From Spirosoma aerolatum (lineage in GTDB: Bacteria; Bacteroidota; Bacteroidia; Cytophagales; Spirosomataceae): DNA of 64,000 nt. Below are positions 51,597-60,839 of the stretch, one piece after another (position 1 is the stretch's first letter; the number at the start of each line of letters is the position of its first letter). The notes beneath the pieces were generated by a model. It was not told the DNA's origin. It made no database searches and saw nothing but the letters and a program-made list of their open reading frames with translations. Made by a program: the position numbers and the translations under genes. The stretch is from assembly GCF_002056795.1 (NCBI RefSeq), contig NZ_CP020104.1, positions 3,235,001 to 3,299,000 of the forward strand. Direction: 5' to 3'.

Positions 51597-52502
51597 ATGA
51601 CTACCGAAGAGCCTGTTTTACGCTTGCAGAAACGCCCATTGATGGCCTGGGTATTGCTTGGTGCGCTGGCTTTGGTTTGGGGCAGTTCATTTATTCTGAT
51701 TAAGCGTAGCCTGGGAGCTTTTCCACCAGAACAAGTAGCGGCTGGTCGATTGGTGTTTGCCTTTGTTTTCTTTCTTCCCTTTCTGATAAGGCAAAGTCGT
51801 CAGTCTGATGTTCGGGTAGCTGTTCGGCATCGGTGGCTGGCCTTGCTTGCGTCGGGTGTTGTTGGCTTTGTAATTCCTGCTTTTCTGTTTGCCGAAGCGG
51901 GTGCCCATCTGAACAGTTCTTTGGCCGGTGCCTTAAATTCGCTTAGCCCATTGTTTACACTGATTCTGGGTGGATTAGTTTTCGGGCAACCACTCCGAAT
52001 CCGACAGGTAGCGGGTATTCTGTTGGGGCTGACCGGTTCGCTGCTGCTGGTATTTTTCAGTGCTACAGGTTCTTTTCAGTTTAATGGGTATGCGCTGCTG
52101 GTTGTGCTGGCTACGATCTGTTATGGTCTGAATACAAACCTGATCGGACGTTACCTGAGTCATCTGCCAGCGCTGGTATCGACGGCCTGGTTGTTTGCTT
52201 TTGCGGGCCCCATTGCCCTGCTTACGCTTATCCCGACGGATTTTCTGAGCCGGGTCGTTGACGTAAAAAATAACTGGTCACTAGCAGCTCTGGCCACGCT
52301 TGGGGTGTTTGGTTCCGGGCTGATGTCTATTTTCTTCAACCGAGTTGTGCAACTGGCATCCCCTTTATTTGCGGCTTCGGTTACGTATCTGATTCCCATT
52401 GTGGCGCTAATGTGGGGTGTACTGGATGGCGAAACCATTTATGCCGTGCAGTTTGCAGGTATGGGTATTTGCCTGCTGGGAATTTGGCTGGTGAATAAAT
52501 AA
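51597..52502 (+). CDS. DMT-superfamily transporter (EamA)
   Basis: 301 residues with ten TM helices arranged as two EamA repeats: LLGALALVWGSSFILIKRSLG starts the first, NGYALLVVLATICYGLNTNLIG the second. Such proteins export amino acids or metabolites or import nucleotide sugars; substrate unknown. It follows dusB by 28 bases, so the two are probably co-transcribed. Confidence 0.9.
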   Translation: MTTEEPVLRLQKRPLMAWVLLGALALVWGSSFILIKRSLGAFPPEQVAAGRLVFAFVFFLPFLIRQSRQSDVRVAVRHRWLALLASGVVGFVIPAFLFAEAGAHLNSSLAGALNSLSPLFTLILGGLVFGQPLRIRQVAGILLGLTGSLLLVFFSATGSFQFNGYALLVVLATICYGLNTNLIGRYLSHLPALVSTAWLFAFAGPIALLTLIPTDFLSRVVDVKNNWSLAALATLGVFGSGLMSIFFNRVVQLASPLFAASVTYLIPIVALMWGVLDGETIYAVQFAGMGICLLGIWLVNK

Positions 52503-52571
52503 GTTTGATGTTTGTAGTGTCTGGTGTGATGATGTGTCTGCCAACGCCAACCGTAAAAACGAATCCCTGTT

Positions 52572-53072
52572 ATGTACACCGCTGCCCTACCCGATGAAAA
52601 CACCTTCACGATTGATTTTATGTCAGGCAGTCCGCTGTTGAATGGAGAGCCATTCGTCTGGGACTTAGCTAAGTTATCCGATCGAACCTTTCATATTCTT
52701 CATCAGAATCGTTCTTACACTGCCGAAATCCTGGACCTGAACACCAAGGAGAAATCGGTAACCCTAAAAATTAATGGGCATATCCATCAGGTTCAGCTAA
52801 AAGACCGCTTCGATTTATTACTCGAAAAAATGGGCATGAGTAGTGCCGCCAGCACGAAAGTAAATGAGTTGAAAGCGCCGATGCCCGGACTGATCGTTGG
52901 GATACACGTACAGCCGGGTGATGCCATCAACAAAGGCGATAGTCTGCTGATTCTGGAGGCAATGAAAATGGAAAACGTGCTAAAATCACCTGGTGCCGGT
53001 AGCATCAAAACCATCCGGGTAGCCAAAGGCGATCGGGTCGAGAAGGGCCAGGTATTGGTAGAATTTTCCTGA
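52572..53072 (+). CDS. Biotin/lipoyl carrier protein (acyl-CoA carboxylase subunit)
   Basis: 166 residues. The C-terminal 70 residues form a biotinyl domain: LKAPMPGLIVGIHVQPGDAINKGDSLLILEAMKMENVLKSP (in parts), with the biotinylated Lys in EAMKMEN and RVAKGDRVEKGQVLVEF at the end. The N-terminal 90 residues are strand-rich and resemble the BCCP-proximal part of propionyl/acetyl-CoA carboxylases. Its carboxylase partners are not in the window. bioB in the window supplies its cofactor path generally. Confidence 0.88.
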   Translation: MYTAALPDENTFTIDFMSGSPLLNGEPFVWDLAKLSDRTFHILHQNRSYTAEILDLNTKEKSVTLKINGHIHQVQLKDRFDLLLEKMGMSSAASTKVNELKAPMPGLIVGIHVQPGDAINKGDSLLILEAMKMENVLKSPGAGSIKTIRVAKGDRVEKGQVLVEFS

Positions 53073-53089
53073 GTAGGTATTTAGTAGGT

Positions 53090-54052
53090 ATGGATACTCA
53101 CTATACCCGTCGCCGTTTTCTGACTCAGACCGCTTTAGCCGCAGGAATATTGCCGGTATGGCCCGGAACCATTGCGGAGTCTATTCCGTACGTTCCAAGC
53201 GATGATGCTGTGGTGCCACCGATCCATATATTCTCGAAACATCTGCAGTTTCTGAATTACACGGACATGGCAGATGCGGCCGCCAGTATGGGCTTTGCGG
53301 GTGTAGATCTGACCGTACGGCCTGACGGACATGTGCGTCCAGAGCGTGTGGAAGATGATTTGCCAAAAGCCGTTGAAGCTCTTCGAAAGGCAGGACTTCC
53401 CCCTCGACTGATGACCACTGCGGTTGGCGATGCGACGAAGGCTACCGATCAACGTCTTCTGAAAACAGCCGCCAAACTTGGGTTTCAGACGTACCGAATG
53501 GCATGGTACCAATACGAAGAGAAACGTTCCTTGCCTGATTCCATTCTACACTATCAGAATCAGATTCAGGCGCTGGCAGAACTAAATAAAACCCTGAACC
53601 TGATTGGCTGCTACCAGAATCATGCCGGGGTACTGGTCGGATCAGACATCTGGGAGATATGGGAAATTCTCAGGAAAGCTAACCCTCAGCATATGGGCGT
53701 ACAATACGACATTCGACATGCTACGGTCGAAGGTGGTACTGCCTGGCCAAATGGCCTTCGATTGATCCGGCCGCAGATTAAAGCCATTACGCTTAAAGAT
53801 TTTCACTGGGCGAAAAAAGGGGATAAGTGGGTGGTACAGGACGTGCCGTTTGGTGAAGGCATGGTCGATTTTAAGACGTACTTTGCCTTTTTGAAAAAAC
53901 ATGTTGTAAATGTACCCATCACACTCCATATAGAGTATCCAATCGGTGGGGCTGAGCATGGAAATACCACGATATCAATACCTAAAAATGAAGTATTTAC
54001 GGCTATGAAACGGGATATGGACCGAATAAAGACACTTTGGCAGGAGGCATAA
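53090..54052 (+). CDS. Exported sugar phosphate isomerase/epimerase-type TIM barrel protein
   Basis: 320 residues with a Tat-like signal (HYTRRRFLTQTALAAGILP). The AP-endonuclease-2/xylose-isomerase-like barrel follows: FAGVDLTVRPDGHVRPERV, GCYQNHAGVLVG, VQYDIRHATVEGG, LKDFHWAKKG and ITLHIEYPIGGAEHG, with His, Asp and Glu in metal-binding positions. Exported members of this group occur in polysaccharide or inositol catabolism of Bacteroidota; the substrate here is unknown. It starts 17 bases after the biotin carrier gene. Confidence 0.85.
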   Translation: MDTHYTRRRFLTQTALAAGILPVWPGTIAESIPYVPSDDAVVPPIHIFSKHLQFLNYTDMADAAASMGFAGVDLTVRPDGHVRPERVEDDLPKAVEALRKAGLPPRLMTTAVGDATKATDQRLLKTAAKLGFQTYRMAWYQYEEKRSLPDSILHYQNQIQALAELNKTLNLIGCYQNHAGVLVGSDIWEIWEILRKANPQHMGVQYDIRHATVEGGTAWPNGLRLIRPQIKAITLKDFHWAKKGDKWVVQDVPFGEGMVDFKTYFAFLKKHVVNVPITLHIEYPIGGAEHGNTTISIPKNEVFTAMKRDMDRIKTLWQEA

Positions 54053-54167
54053 AAAGTCAGGAAGGTCGAATTGGTAAAACAAACAAAGGATCAGAGAAAT
54101 GAAGCCGCCCCGTAAAATCTCAGACCTTTTCTCTTTTTCTCTACTCTTCCCTTTACTCCCTTTTTCC

Positions 54168-54175
54168 TATCTTTG
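54168..54175 (+). promoter_or_regulatory. Candidate -7 element for pyrH
   Basis: TATCTTTG is a full TAnnTTTG match, 18 bases before the pyrH ATG at 54194. It supports the start at 54194 over the one at 54173, which lies inside this element. Confidence 0.55.
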
Positions 54176-54193
54176 CCCGCAAAACTTCCCTTC

Positions 54194-54922
54194 ATGACAT
54201 CACAGACAAAGTATAAACGCATCCTGCTCAAGCTGAGTGGGGAGGCATTGGCTGGGCCTAATGGGTATAATATAGACCCGATCGTGCTTGAACAATACAG
54301 CAAAGAAATTAAACAAATTGTTGATCTGGGGGTGCAGGTCGCTATTGTCATTGGTGGAGGGAATATCTTTCGGGGCGTTTCAGGGGAGCGATCAGGCATC
54401 GACCGTGTGCAGGGGGATTACATGGGTATGTTGGCAACAGTTATCAACGCAATGGCTATTCAGAGTTCGCTGGAGAAGCACGGTATGTATACCCGTGTCA
54501 TGTCGGCGATCAAAATGGAGCAGGTTTGTGAACCCTACGTCCGTCGCCGGGCTGTGCGTCATCTCGAAAAAGGCAGGGTAGTTATATTTGGGGCTGGAAC
54601 GGGGAATCCCTACTTCACCACTGATTCTACGGCCGCATTAAGAGCCATTGAAGTAGAAGCAGATGTCGTCCTGAAAGGGACCAAAGTGGACGGTATCTAT
54701 TCGGCCGACCCAATGAAAGACAAAACGGCTGTTCGGTATACGACGATTACCTTCGATGACGTTTACGAGAAGAAATTGAGCGTGATGGACCTTACAGCTT
54801 TTACACTTTGTCAGGAAAATAATCTGCCGATCATTGTCTTTAATATGAACAATCAGGGAAGTCTGCTTCGGTTGATTCAGGGTGACGACAGTGTCGGTAC
54901 ACTTGTTACGACTAAATTGTAA
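54194..54922 (+). CDS. pyrH: UMP kinase
   Basis: 242 residues of the amino-acid-kinase fold. Motifs: [62 protein letters not shown] and [14 protein letters not shown]. Phosphorylates UMP to UDP. It is followed by frr, a conserved bacterial gene order. An imperfect inverted repeat lies between them. Confidence 0.97.
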   Translation: MTSQTKYKRILLKLSGEALAGPNGYNIDPIVLEQYSKEIKQIVDLGVQVAIVIGGGNIFRGVSGERSGIDRVQGDYMGMLATVINAMAIQSSLEKHGMYTRVMSAIKMEQVCEPYVRRRAVRHLEKGRVVIFGAGTGNPYFTTDSTAALRAIEVEADVVLKGTKVDGIYSADPMKDKTAVRYTTITFDDVYEKKLSVMDLTAFTLCQENNLPIIVFNMNNQGSLLRLIQGDDSVGTLVTTKL

Positions 54923-54927
54923 TGATA

Positions 54928-54999
54928 GAATGATTAACTAGTTGAATGATTAAATATGTATCGCTACGATTATTCAGTCATTCAACTATTCACTCATTC
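54928..54999. repeat. Imperfect inverted repeat between pyrH and frr
   Basis: Arms 54928-54956 and 54971-54999 pair at 24 of 29 positions. The right arm shows 8-base periodicity (ATTATTCA, GTCATTCA, ACTATTCA, CTCATTCA). Same word class as 16126-16199. Confidence 0.7.
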
Positions 55000-55014
55000 A
55001 AAATTAAAAACTAT

Positions 55015-55575
55015 ATGGAAGAGATCGAGCTATTTCTCGATGATGCAAAGGACACGATGGAAAAGGCTCTCAAGCACCTGGCCATCGAGTTAACAAAAAT
55101 CCGCGCCGGTAAAGCGTCACCCCAGATGTTGGATGGTATTCAGGTAGAATATTATGGGGCTATGACGCCCCTAAATCAGGTAGCTTCCGTAACGACGCCC
55201 GATGCACGTACGATTGCTGTCAAGCCTTTCGAGAAAAAACTGATCGGCGAAGTTGAAAAAGCCATCCGTAATTCGAACCTCGGATTGTCGCCGAGCAACG
55301 ACGGAGAACTTATTCGCTTAAACATTCCACCGCTCACGGAAGAGCGTCGTCGCGACCTTGTCAAAAAAGTAAAACAGGAGGTCGAAGTCGCTAAAGTAAA
55401 CGTTCGCAATATCCGTAAAGATACCAACGAAGACATCCGCAAGCTAGTAAAAGACGGGGTTTCGGAAGATGCCGTTAAAGTTGGTGAGGAGCGTGTTCAG
55501 AAATTAACGGATGCATTCATCGCCCGCATCGACGAGACGTTCGTGGCTAAAGAGAAAGATATCCTGGCCGTATAG
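55015..55575 (+). CDS. frr: Ribosome recycling factor
   Basis: 186 residues from ATG 55015, matching the family length. Splits post-termination ribosomes with EF-G. The three-helix bundle is clear: MEKALKHLAIELTKIRAGKASP (helix 1), GELIRLNIPPLTEERRRDLVK (domain junction) and VRNIRKDTNEDIRKLVKDG..SEDAVKVGEERVQKLTDAFI (helices 2-3). The upstream extension from 54946 is inside the repeat and is rejected. Confidence 0.96.
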   Translation: MEEIELFLDDAKDTMEKALKHLAIELTKIRAGKASPQMLDGIQVEYYGAMTPLNQVASVTTPDARTIAVKPFEKKLIGEVEKAIRNSNLGLSPSNDGELIRLNIPPLTEERRRDLVKKVKQEVEVAKVNVRNIRKDTNEDIRKLVKDGVSEDAVKVGEERVQKLTDAFIARIDETFVAKEKDILAV

Positions 55576-55592
55576 CTTGCCCTGCTTGGTCA

Positions 55593-55627
55593 AAAAAGCC
55601 GACCCAATCACTAAGGGTCGGCTTTTT
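55593..55627. terminator. Bidirectional intrinsic terminator after frr
   Basis: Perfect 13-bp stem AAAAAGCCGACCC / GGGTCGGCTTTTT with a nine-base loop. Serves frr on plus and could end the minus-strand gene at 55695. Confidence 0.92.
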
Positions 55628-55694
55628 GGTGTAAACGACTGGATTACGTTCGCCAGTGATCCAGTCTATATAGTCCCTAATACTCCCTACAGGG

Positions 55695-55970
55695 CTATTT
55701 CGTTTGCCGAATAGCTGATTTTAAATAGTCTTTTGCTGTTCGGCTGATTAATTCGTCGTCAACATCGACCACGCGCGCTCCCCGGTGTTCGTATGGCCAT
55801 ACTTCGCCCGTCAGTACATCGAAGATACCATAGGGTAGTAAGTCATACTCTTCGTAACCCCAATACAAAAAATCAACTGCATCGGCGGAGTTATCGAACC
55901 CCACCGCGTAGCCTATTTCTGCCTGAGCGAAAACAACAATGTAGCGCATGCCCATATATACGGAGCGCAA
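55695..55970 (-). CDS. Small conserved-looking hypothetical protein
   Basis: Up to 91 residues; the likely start is one of Met1, Met6 or Met8 (MRYIVVFAQAEIGYAVGFD). Acidic, with aromatic-rich motifs (DFLYWGYEEYDLLPYGIFDVLTGEVWPYEHRG). It looks like a compact soluble domain. No family recognised. It is convergent with frr and bounded by a good terminator, which favours a real gene. Confidence 0.55.
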   Translation of the reverse strand: MRSVYMGMRYIVVFAQAEIGYAVGFDNSADAVDFLYWGYEEYDLLPYGIFDVLTGEVWPYEHRGARVVDVDDELISRTAKDYLKSAIRQTK

Positions 55971-56225
55971 ATCATTTTGGTTGCGTCTTTTTATGTGACT
56001 TGGTAACGAATCGGTGGTCTTAAAGATGAAAGGGTTATCCTTTAATGAGCCTAGTTATGTTGAGTCTGCAGGTCTACATTATATGTGAATTTAGTAAAGG
56101 GTAGATGGGCGGGATTTTGCCAAACTAAAGAAATGGGCTCTTCCCATCAATAGGTTGGAGAACAGTTGAGGTTAATTTATGATTCTGAAGCAATAGCTGC
56201 GCAGTATGAACTCGACACTTACTTT

Positions 56226-57419
56226 ATGTCAATTATTTACGCAATTTATTGTATTTTTTTAGGGTATATTGTACTGAACGTAGTGTACTGGGCCGTATTT
56301 GCTATAGCAGGTCGCTTAGGCAAAGCAGACGATGTTAGTCCATCGTCTGATACAATTACGTTTAGGAAAATAGGAGTTTTGATTCCTGCCTATAAAGAAG
56401 ATGCCGTTATTATTGAGTCGGTAACGGAAAATTTGAAGCAACATTATCCTGCCGATCAATTCGATCTTATTGTCATAGCAGATTCATTTTTACCACGTAC
56501 ACTCATTCAGTTAGCCGCATTTCCAGTCAAAGTACTCGAAGTCTCTTTCGACGTATCGACGGTCGCAAAGGCTATTAATGCCGCTTTATCGAAGTTGCCA
56601 CTTGATCAATACGATATACTTGTTGTTTCTGATGCCGATAACCATATGGCACCTGATTTTCTGAGTCGAATCAACAGGGCCTTTGAACAGGGATGGCGAG
56701 CGGCTCAGGGACATCGGGTTGCTAAAAATAGTAATACCAGTGTTGCCATTCTGGACGCCATTAGTGAAGAAATAAACAACCACATTTTTCGGAAAGGAAG
56801 CCGGGTATTAGGTTTGTCATCGGCTACAATTGGCTCGGGGATGGCATTTGAACCCAGGCTGATGAAAGAAGCCATGGCAACTCAACATACCATGGGAGGC
56901 TACGATAAAGAGCTGGAAACCAATATTGTACTGAGTGGTTGTAAGATTGCCTACCTCGAAGATGCCTACATTTACGATGAGAAAGTAGCCCATCGGGCAG
57001 TATTTCAGAATCAGCGTACTCGTTGGATAGCGGCTCAGTGGCAGTTCATAAAATTCTATTTCTGGAAAGGGATAGGTGAAATTCTACAGGGGCGTATTGC
57101 CAGTGGCCTCAAGATTATTCAGGCTATCATTCTGCCAAAAATTCTTTTACTGGGATTACTGCTTTTAGGCTTATTAATCGGTTTACTAACGCCTTACTCA
57201 TTCCTCTGGCAAACGCCACTTGTGTTGTTGCTGGTGATGAGTGCCAGTTTAATTATGTCGGTGCCTGCTTATTTATGGAAACGAGTAAGTATACGCGAAT
57301 TTTTATTTATTCCTGTATTGCTGCTAAGTTTTGTAAGGGCTTTACTTAATATTCGTAAAGCCTTTAAGCGCTTTATGCACACCCCCCACACGGGTTCGCC
57401 TGATGCCCAGACACCCTAG
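56226..57419 (+). CDS. Processive family 2 glycosyltransferase
   Basis: 398 residues from ATG 56226 (MSIIYAIYCIFLGYIVLNVV). One N-terminal TM and three C-terminal TM segments enclose the GT-A domain: VLIPAYKEDAVIIESV, VVSDADNHMAPDFL (the DxD motif), GYDKELETNIVLSGCKIAYLEDAYIYDEKV and the processive signature QxxRW (QNQRTRWIAAQW). This layout matches hyaluronan/cellulose-synthase-like enzymes that polymerise and export sugar chains. The region is more AT-rich than the housekeeping part. It opens an envelope-polymer locus with the two genes that follow. Confidence 0.88.
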   Translation: MSIIYAIYCIFLGYIVLNVVYWAVFAIAGRLGKADDVSPSSDTITFRKIGVLIPAYKEDAVIIESVTENLKQHYPADQFDLIVIADSFLPRTLIQLAAFPVKVLEVSFDVSTVAKAINAALSKLPLDQYDILVVSDADNHMAPDFLSRINRAFEQGWRAAQGHRVAKNSNTSVAILDAISEEINNHIFRKGSRVLGLSSATIGSGMAFEPRLMKEAMATQHTMGGYDKELETNIVLSGCKIAYLEDAYIYDEKVAHRAVFQNQRTRWIAAQWQFIKFYFWKGIGEILQGRIASGLKIIQAIILPKILLLGLLLLGLLIGLLTPYSFLWQTPLVLLLVMSASLIMSVPAYLWKRVSIREFLFIPVLLLSFVRALLNIRKAFKRFMHTPHTGSPDAQTP

Positions 57420-57636
57420 CCTGGATTGCCTGGGATAAGGATGAAGCCGATGTGTGACAAAGCCCAAATTAAGGAGTCAAAAGAGATAAATAGCCTACTA
57501 AAGTGGGTAAAAAGAAAGCGAATCCGTTAAATGATACAGATTAGCTTAATAATATATAATAAATTGCCGGAATAAGACAATTGTAGACTTGTTAGTAGAA
57601 TTGCTGAGGAGATAGACTTGTGTAAATTTTTTCAAA

Positions 57637-58461
57637 ATGGCATGCCGTTTAGTAAACTTTAGTTTAATTATAAGTTGTCGAGTTAGTCTATTTTTTCTCA
57701 TTGGGCTACTTTCAGTAACAACAAGTTTCGGTCAAAACCGTAATGTTCGGGGATTGGTATCGTTCGGCGCTTCATCGGGGCTTGCCGATGATACGTTGTA
57801 CCTGGATATTAATCAGGATGTTGCCGGGCAATTGTTGCCATTCGAAGATCTGGTAAAAATTGCCGTATTGCATTCGCCCTTGATCAAGTATCAGAATGAA
57901 GTAGCCAATTCATTGAGCGAAGCACACGAAGTGGCGAAGTTACAGATTCTGCAAAACGTGTCAGGCTTTGCTAACTATTCAGGGGGTAACCAATTGTTGG
58001 TTTCATCGGGGGATTCTAAACTGCCAGGTCAGGGAACAATTGGACAAATTACCAACGGCTATCGCGTAGGGGTAGATGTACGGCTTCCACTTTATGAACT
58101 TTTTGGGCGCAAACATCAGGTTCGGCAGGCTTATTCTAATTATAGAGCCGCTGTGGTTCAAAAAGAAACTATTGAATTGCAATTAAAGCGCGATTTGATC
58201 GGGGTGTATCAGGATATGATTACCTCGCAGCAACTGTTGAAGATTCTTCTGATTGATGAGCAGGCTTCGCTGACAGCCTTACGGGTAGGGGAGGCCGATA
58301 TTCAGAAAGGAAGAATCACAGCCGATGTTATGGCCGCTACTACCAGCCGGTATGTACAGGCTAAAACAGCATCGGAACAGGCAAAAGGCAATTTCATTAA
58401 GAATGTACGCTATTTCGAAGCATTAATGGGAATGCCAATTCAGCGTTTGAAACGTAATTAA
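57637..58461 (+). CDS. Short TolC-like outer-membrane factor
   Basis: 274 residues with a signal peptide (LFFLIGLLSVTTSFGQ). The helical repeat typical of TolC is present once: FEDLVKIAVLHSPLIKYQNEVANSLSEAHEVAKLQILQNVSGFANYSG (in parts), VGVDVRLPLYELFGRKHQVRQAYSNYRAAVVQKETIELQL and RYVQAKTASEQAKGNFIKNVRYFEALMGMP. Full TolC proteins have two repeats and about 440 residues, so this is a half-size form, probably assembling with more subunits or lost sequence. The next gene, 10 bases on, is the Wzz/GNVR protein, implying an export role in polymer secretion. Confidence 0.8.
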   Translation: MACRLVNFSLIISCRVSLFFLIGLLSVTTSFGQNRNVRGLVSFGASSGLADDTLYLDINQDVAGQLLPFEDLVKIAVLHSPLIKYQNEVANSLSEAHEVAKLQILQNVSGFANYSGGNQLLVSSGDSKLPGQGTIGQITNGYRVGVDVRLPLYELFGRKHQVRQAYSNYRAAVVQKETIELQLKRDLIGVYQDMITSQQLLKILLIDEQASLTALRVGEADIQKGRITADVMAATTSRYVQAKTASEQAKGNFIKNVRYFEALMGMPIQRLKRN

Positions 58462-58471
58462 GGGAAAGGGT

Positions 58472-60664
58472 ATGACAATTGAAGTATTTTTACGCCTGCT
58501 GAAACAGCATTTGCTCTGGTTCATTCTTATTCCGGTTGTGGCGGCAGGAACAGCTTTTATTGTTACTCGAAATCAGCCTAAAGTTTATAAATCACAAGCT
58601 ACGCTCTACACTGGGCTAGTTTCTCGCTACTCATTGCTCTCCGATCGGCAGAGTGCCTTTCAGGATCGGTCGGCCAGCGCCGTAGATAATATCCTTACCA
58701 CTCTTAACTCGCGCGAAACCTTAATTCAAGTGGCCGTGAGTTTGCTCACCGACCATTTGAGGCTACAACATCCCGACACGCTGGTATTACGCGATGCTGG
58801 TTTTCAGCAATTACACAAGGCTATTACGCCGGGTTGGGAAAACTTGTTTTTTATCGCTGCTGATTCCGCACTATTACGACGAACTGTTGATAGCCTGGCC
58901 AAATCACAGTACGATAATCCGATCAAAAGTCTATTGATGAAATCGGATTCGTATTATTCGATTCAGCACTTAGGTGAAAATATCAAAGCAACCCCCCGTA
59001 AAAACACAAATGATGTGCTCCAGATGGAGTACGAAACGGACGATCCAGGGGTAGCCCAACGTACCTTACGCTACGCGATTGAATTTCTGAACCAACGCTA
59101 TGCAACGCTCAAAACATCCGAAACAAACTCGGTAATTGGGTACTACGAATCGAAACTGGAGAAGGCAAAAGAAAAACTTGCTCAGGCTGAAACCGCTCTG
59201 CGTAATTTCAGCGAAAACCATCAGGTATTGGATTACGACGAAGAGGCCAAAAACGTAGCGGCCTCGCGCGAAGCACTGCAAACGGAGTACAATCAGGAAC
59301 TGATGCGAAGAAATGCGGCCAAAGCATCACTGGATGCCCTCAATCAGCGGATGGGGCAGCAGGGAAGCATTCGCTCAGCGAACAACGATTTGAGTGAAAA
59401 ACAAAAGAAACTGGCCGACGCAGAAAATAAACTCGCCAACGCCAAAGCATACGGGCAGTCGAAAGCAACCATTGATCAGTTGCAGGCAATGGTCAACAAA
59501 GCATCGGACGAGCTGAAAGTCAGCGCTCAGAAATACGATGCCGCTACTAATTCAACCGATGCGATTCCGGCTCAAACCATAGCTAACGATCGACTGGTCA
59601 AATCGCTGGAATACGAAGAATCGTCGGCCCGGCTGGAGTTGTATAAGAAGCGGATGAACGAATACGATGCCAAAACTAATGAGTATGGTCCATTGGGTTC
59701 GCAGCTTCGCCAGTTGAATCGGGATTTAACCGTAGCTGAAAAAGAGTACTTCGACCTATTGCAGAATGTAGATCAGTCGAAAACCCGTCGGCAGGACGTG
59801 GCGATTGGCGGAACCCTGGAGATTTTAGACGCTCCCGATTTTCCGCTACTTCCTCAACCGTCCAAGCGTTGGCAACTGGTAGCTATTGGCTTCGGAGTTG
59901 GGTTGTTTATTGCGCTGTTGCTGACGGCTCTCCGCTTCTGGCTGGATAAGCGAATCAAGTCGCCAGAACAGGCCGAAGAAATGATCGGTATGCCGGTATC
60001 GGCTCTCTTTCCCACGGTTCGAAAGCCCCAGGTTTTCACAAAAGCAACAATGGCATCTCGGAGTATGTTTGAGCAACTGTTCAATGCCATCAACATTGAG
60101 GTTTCACAGAATACCACCAAGCCTTATCCACCGATCATTACGTTGTTTAGTATTCGGTCGAAGCAGGGGAAAACCTGGGTGGCTAACGGTCTCAATCAGC
60201 TTTACGAAAATGCCGATCAACGGATTGCGTATTGTTACCCCCGGGTAACCGGTAAAGAGCAACGTTCGCAGCAGCGGGGGATTACCAATTTCCCTTATAC
60301 GGTTCGCCCGGACTTTATGAATGTTACAGGTATTGATTACCTGCTTGATTATACGCAGGGCTTTGAGCCTTCTCAGTTTGATCGTATTATCCTTGAATTG
60401 CCCGCCCTAATAAATAACCAAATTCCAGTTTATCTGCTCAAAAGCAGCGCTTTATCCCTACTTATAATTGATGCGAACAGCCCATGGGCAAGGGCCGAGA
60501 AACAACTGCTGAGTATGTACGTACGAGTAACCAATCAACCAATTCTGACGGTCTTGAACCGGGTTGAGGGTGATTATGTCGACGTACCCGGTCGGGCTGA
60601 TGCTATTCAGCCATTACCGCCCGCTCAGGAAAACTCGATCTATTCTCAGCGAAATGCGCTGTAG
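58472..60664 (+). CDS. GNVR/Wzz-type chain-length protein with degenerate tyrosine-kinase domain
   Basis: 730 residues. TM1 at about 15-33 (LLWFILIPVVAAGTAFIVT), a long periplasmic coiled-coil region (about 195-400), then TM2 (LVAIGFGVGLFIALLLTALRFW). The cytoplasmic end resembles a BY-kinase: SIRSKQGKTWVANGL holds the GKT of Walker A, but the Walker B Asp is replaced (FDRIILELPAL) and a C-terminal tyrosine cluster is absent. Wzc-type proteins set polymer length and export; this one likely retains the structural role but may lack kinase activity. It is adjacent to the short TolC gene and the NRPS-PKS gene. Confidence 0.85.
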   Translation: MTIEVFLRLLKQHLLWFILIPVVAAGTAFIVTRNQPKVYKSQATLYTGLVSRYSLLSDRQSAFQDRSASAVDNILTTLNSRETLIQVAVSLLTDHLRLQHPDTLVLRDAGFQQLHKAITPGWENLFFIAADSALLRRTVDSLAKSQYDNPIKSLLMKSDSYYSIQHLGENIKATPRKNTNDVLQMEYETDDPGVAQRTLRYAIEFLNQRYATLKTSETNSVIGYYESKLEKAKEKLAQAETALRNFSENHQVLDYDEEAKNVAASREALQTEYNQELMRRNAAKASLDALNQRMGQQGSIRSANNDLSEKQKKLADAENKLANAKAYGQSKATIDQLQAMVNKASDELKVSAQKYDAATNSTDAIPAQTIANDRLVKSLEYEESSARLELYKKRMNEYDAKTNEYGPLGSQLRQLNRDLTVAEKEYFDLLQNVDQSKTRRQDVAIGGTLEILDAPDFPLLPQPSKRWQLVAIGFGVGLFIALLLTALRFWLDKRIKSPEQAEEMIGMPVSALFPTVRKPQVFTKATMASRSMFEQLFNAINIEVSQNTTKPYPPIITLFSIRSKQGKTWVANGLNQLYENADQRIAYCYPRVTGKEQRSQQRGITNFPYTVRPDFMNVTGIDYLLDYTQGFEPSQFDRIILELPALINNQIPVYLLKSSALSLLIIDANSPWARAEKQLLSMYVRVTNQPILTVLNRVEGDYVDVPGRADAIQPLPPAQENSIYSQRNAL

Positions 60665-60839
60665 GCATCAGCAAGAAACAATACTCCGTGTAGGAAATAA
60701 CCCTCATGGAAGACGTTAGCAATGGCCTGGTTTTAAGGCCCATTGCTAAGCAAAGCGCACAATCTGTTTAGGTTTAAGTCTGTAGTTGATACCCACATTA
60801 TCTACAGAACACATAGAATCGGAAATTGCCTGAGTAGCT
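60665..60839. other. Spacer before the NRPS-PKS gene with leader hairpin
   Basis: 175 bases. Contains a hairpin TTAGCAATGG / CCATTGCTAA at 60716-60749 without T run. It may be a leader structure or terminator remnant for the preceding gene. No promoter element was found. Confidence 0.45.
60716..60749. repeat. Hairpin upstream of the NRPS-PKS gene
   Basis: 10-bp perfect stem with a 14-base interior that can pair further (CC/GG). Located about 90 bases before the start codon at 60840. Confidence 0.55.

Noticed and set aside
60716..60749. Intrinsic terminator before the NRPS-PKS gene
   Set aside because: A stem is present but there is no T run, so it is listed only as a hairpin of unknown role.
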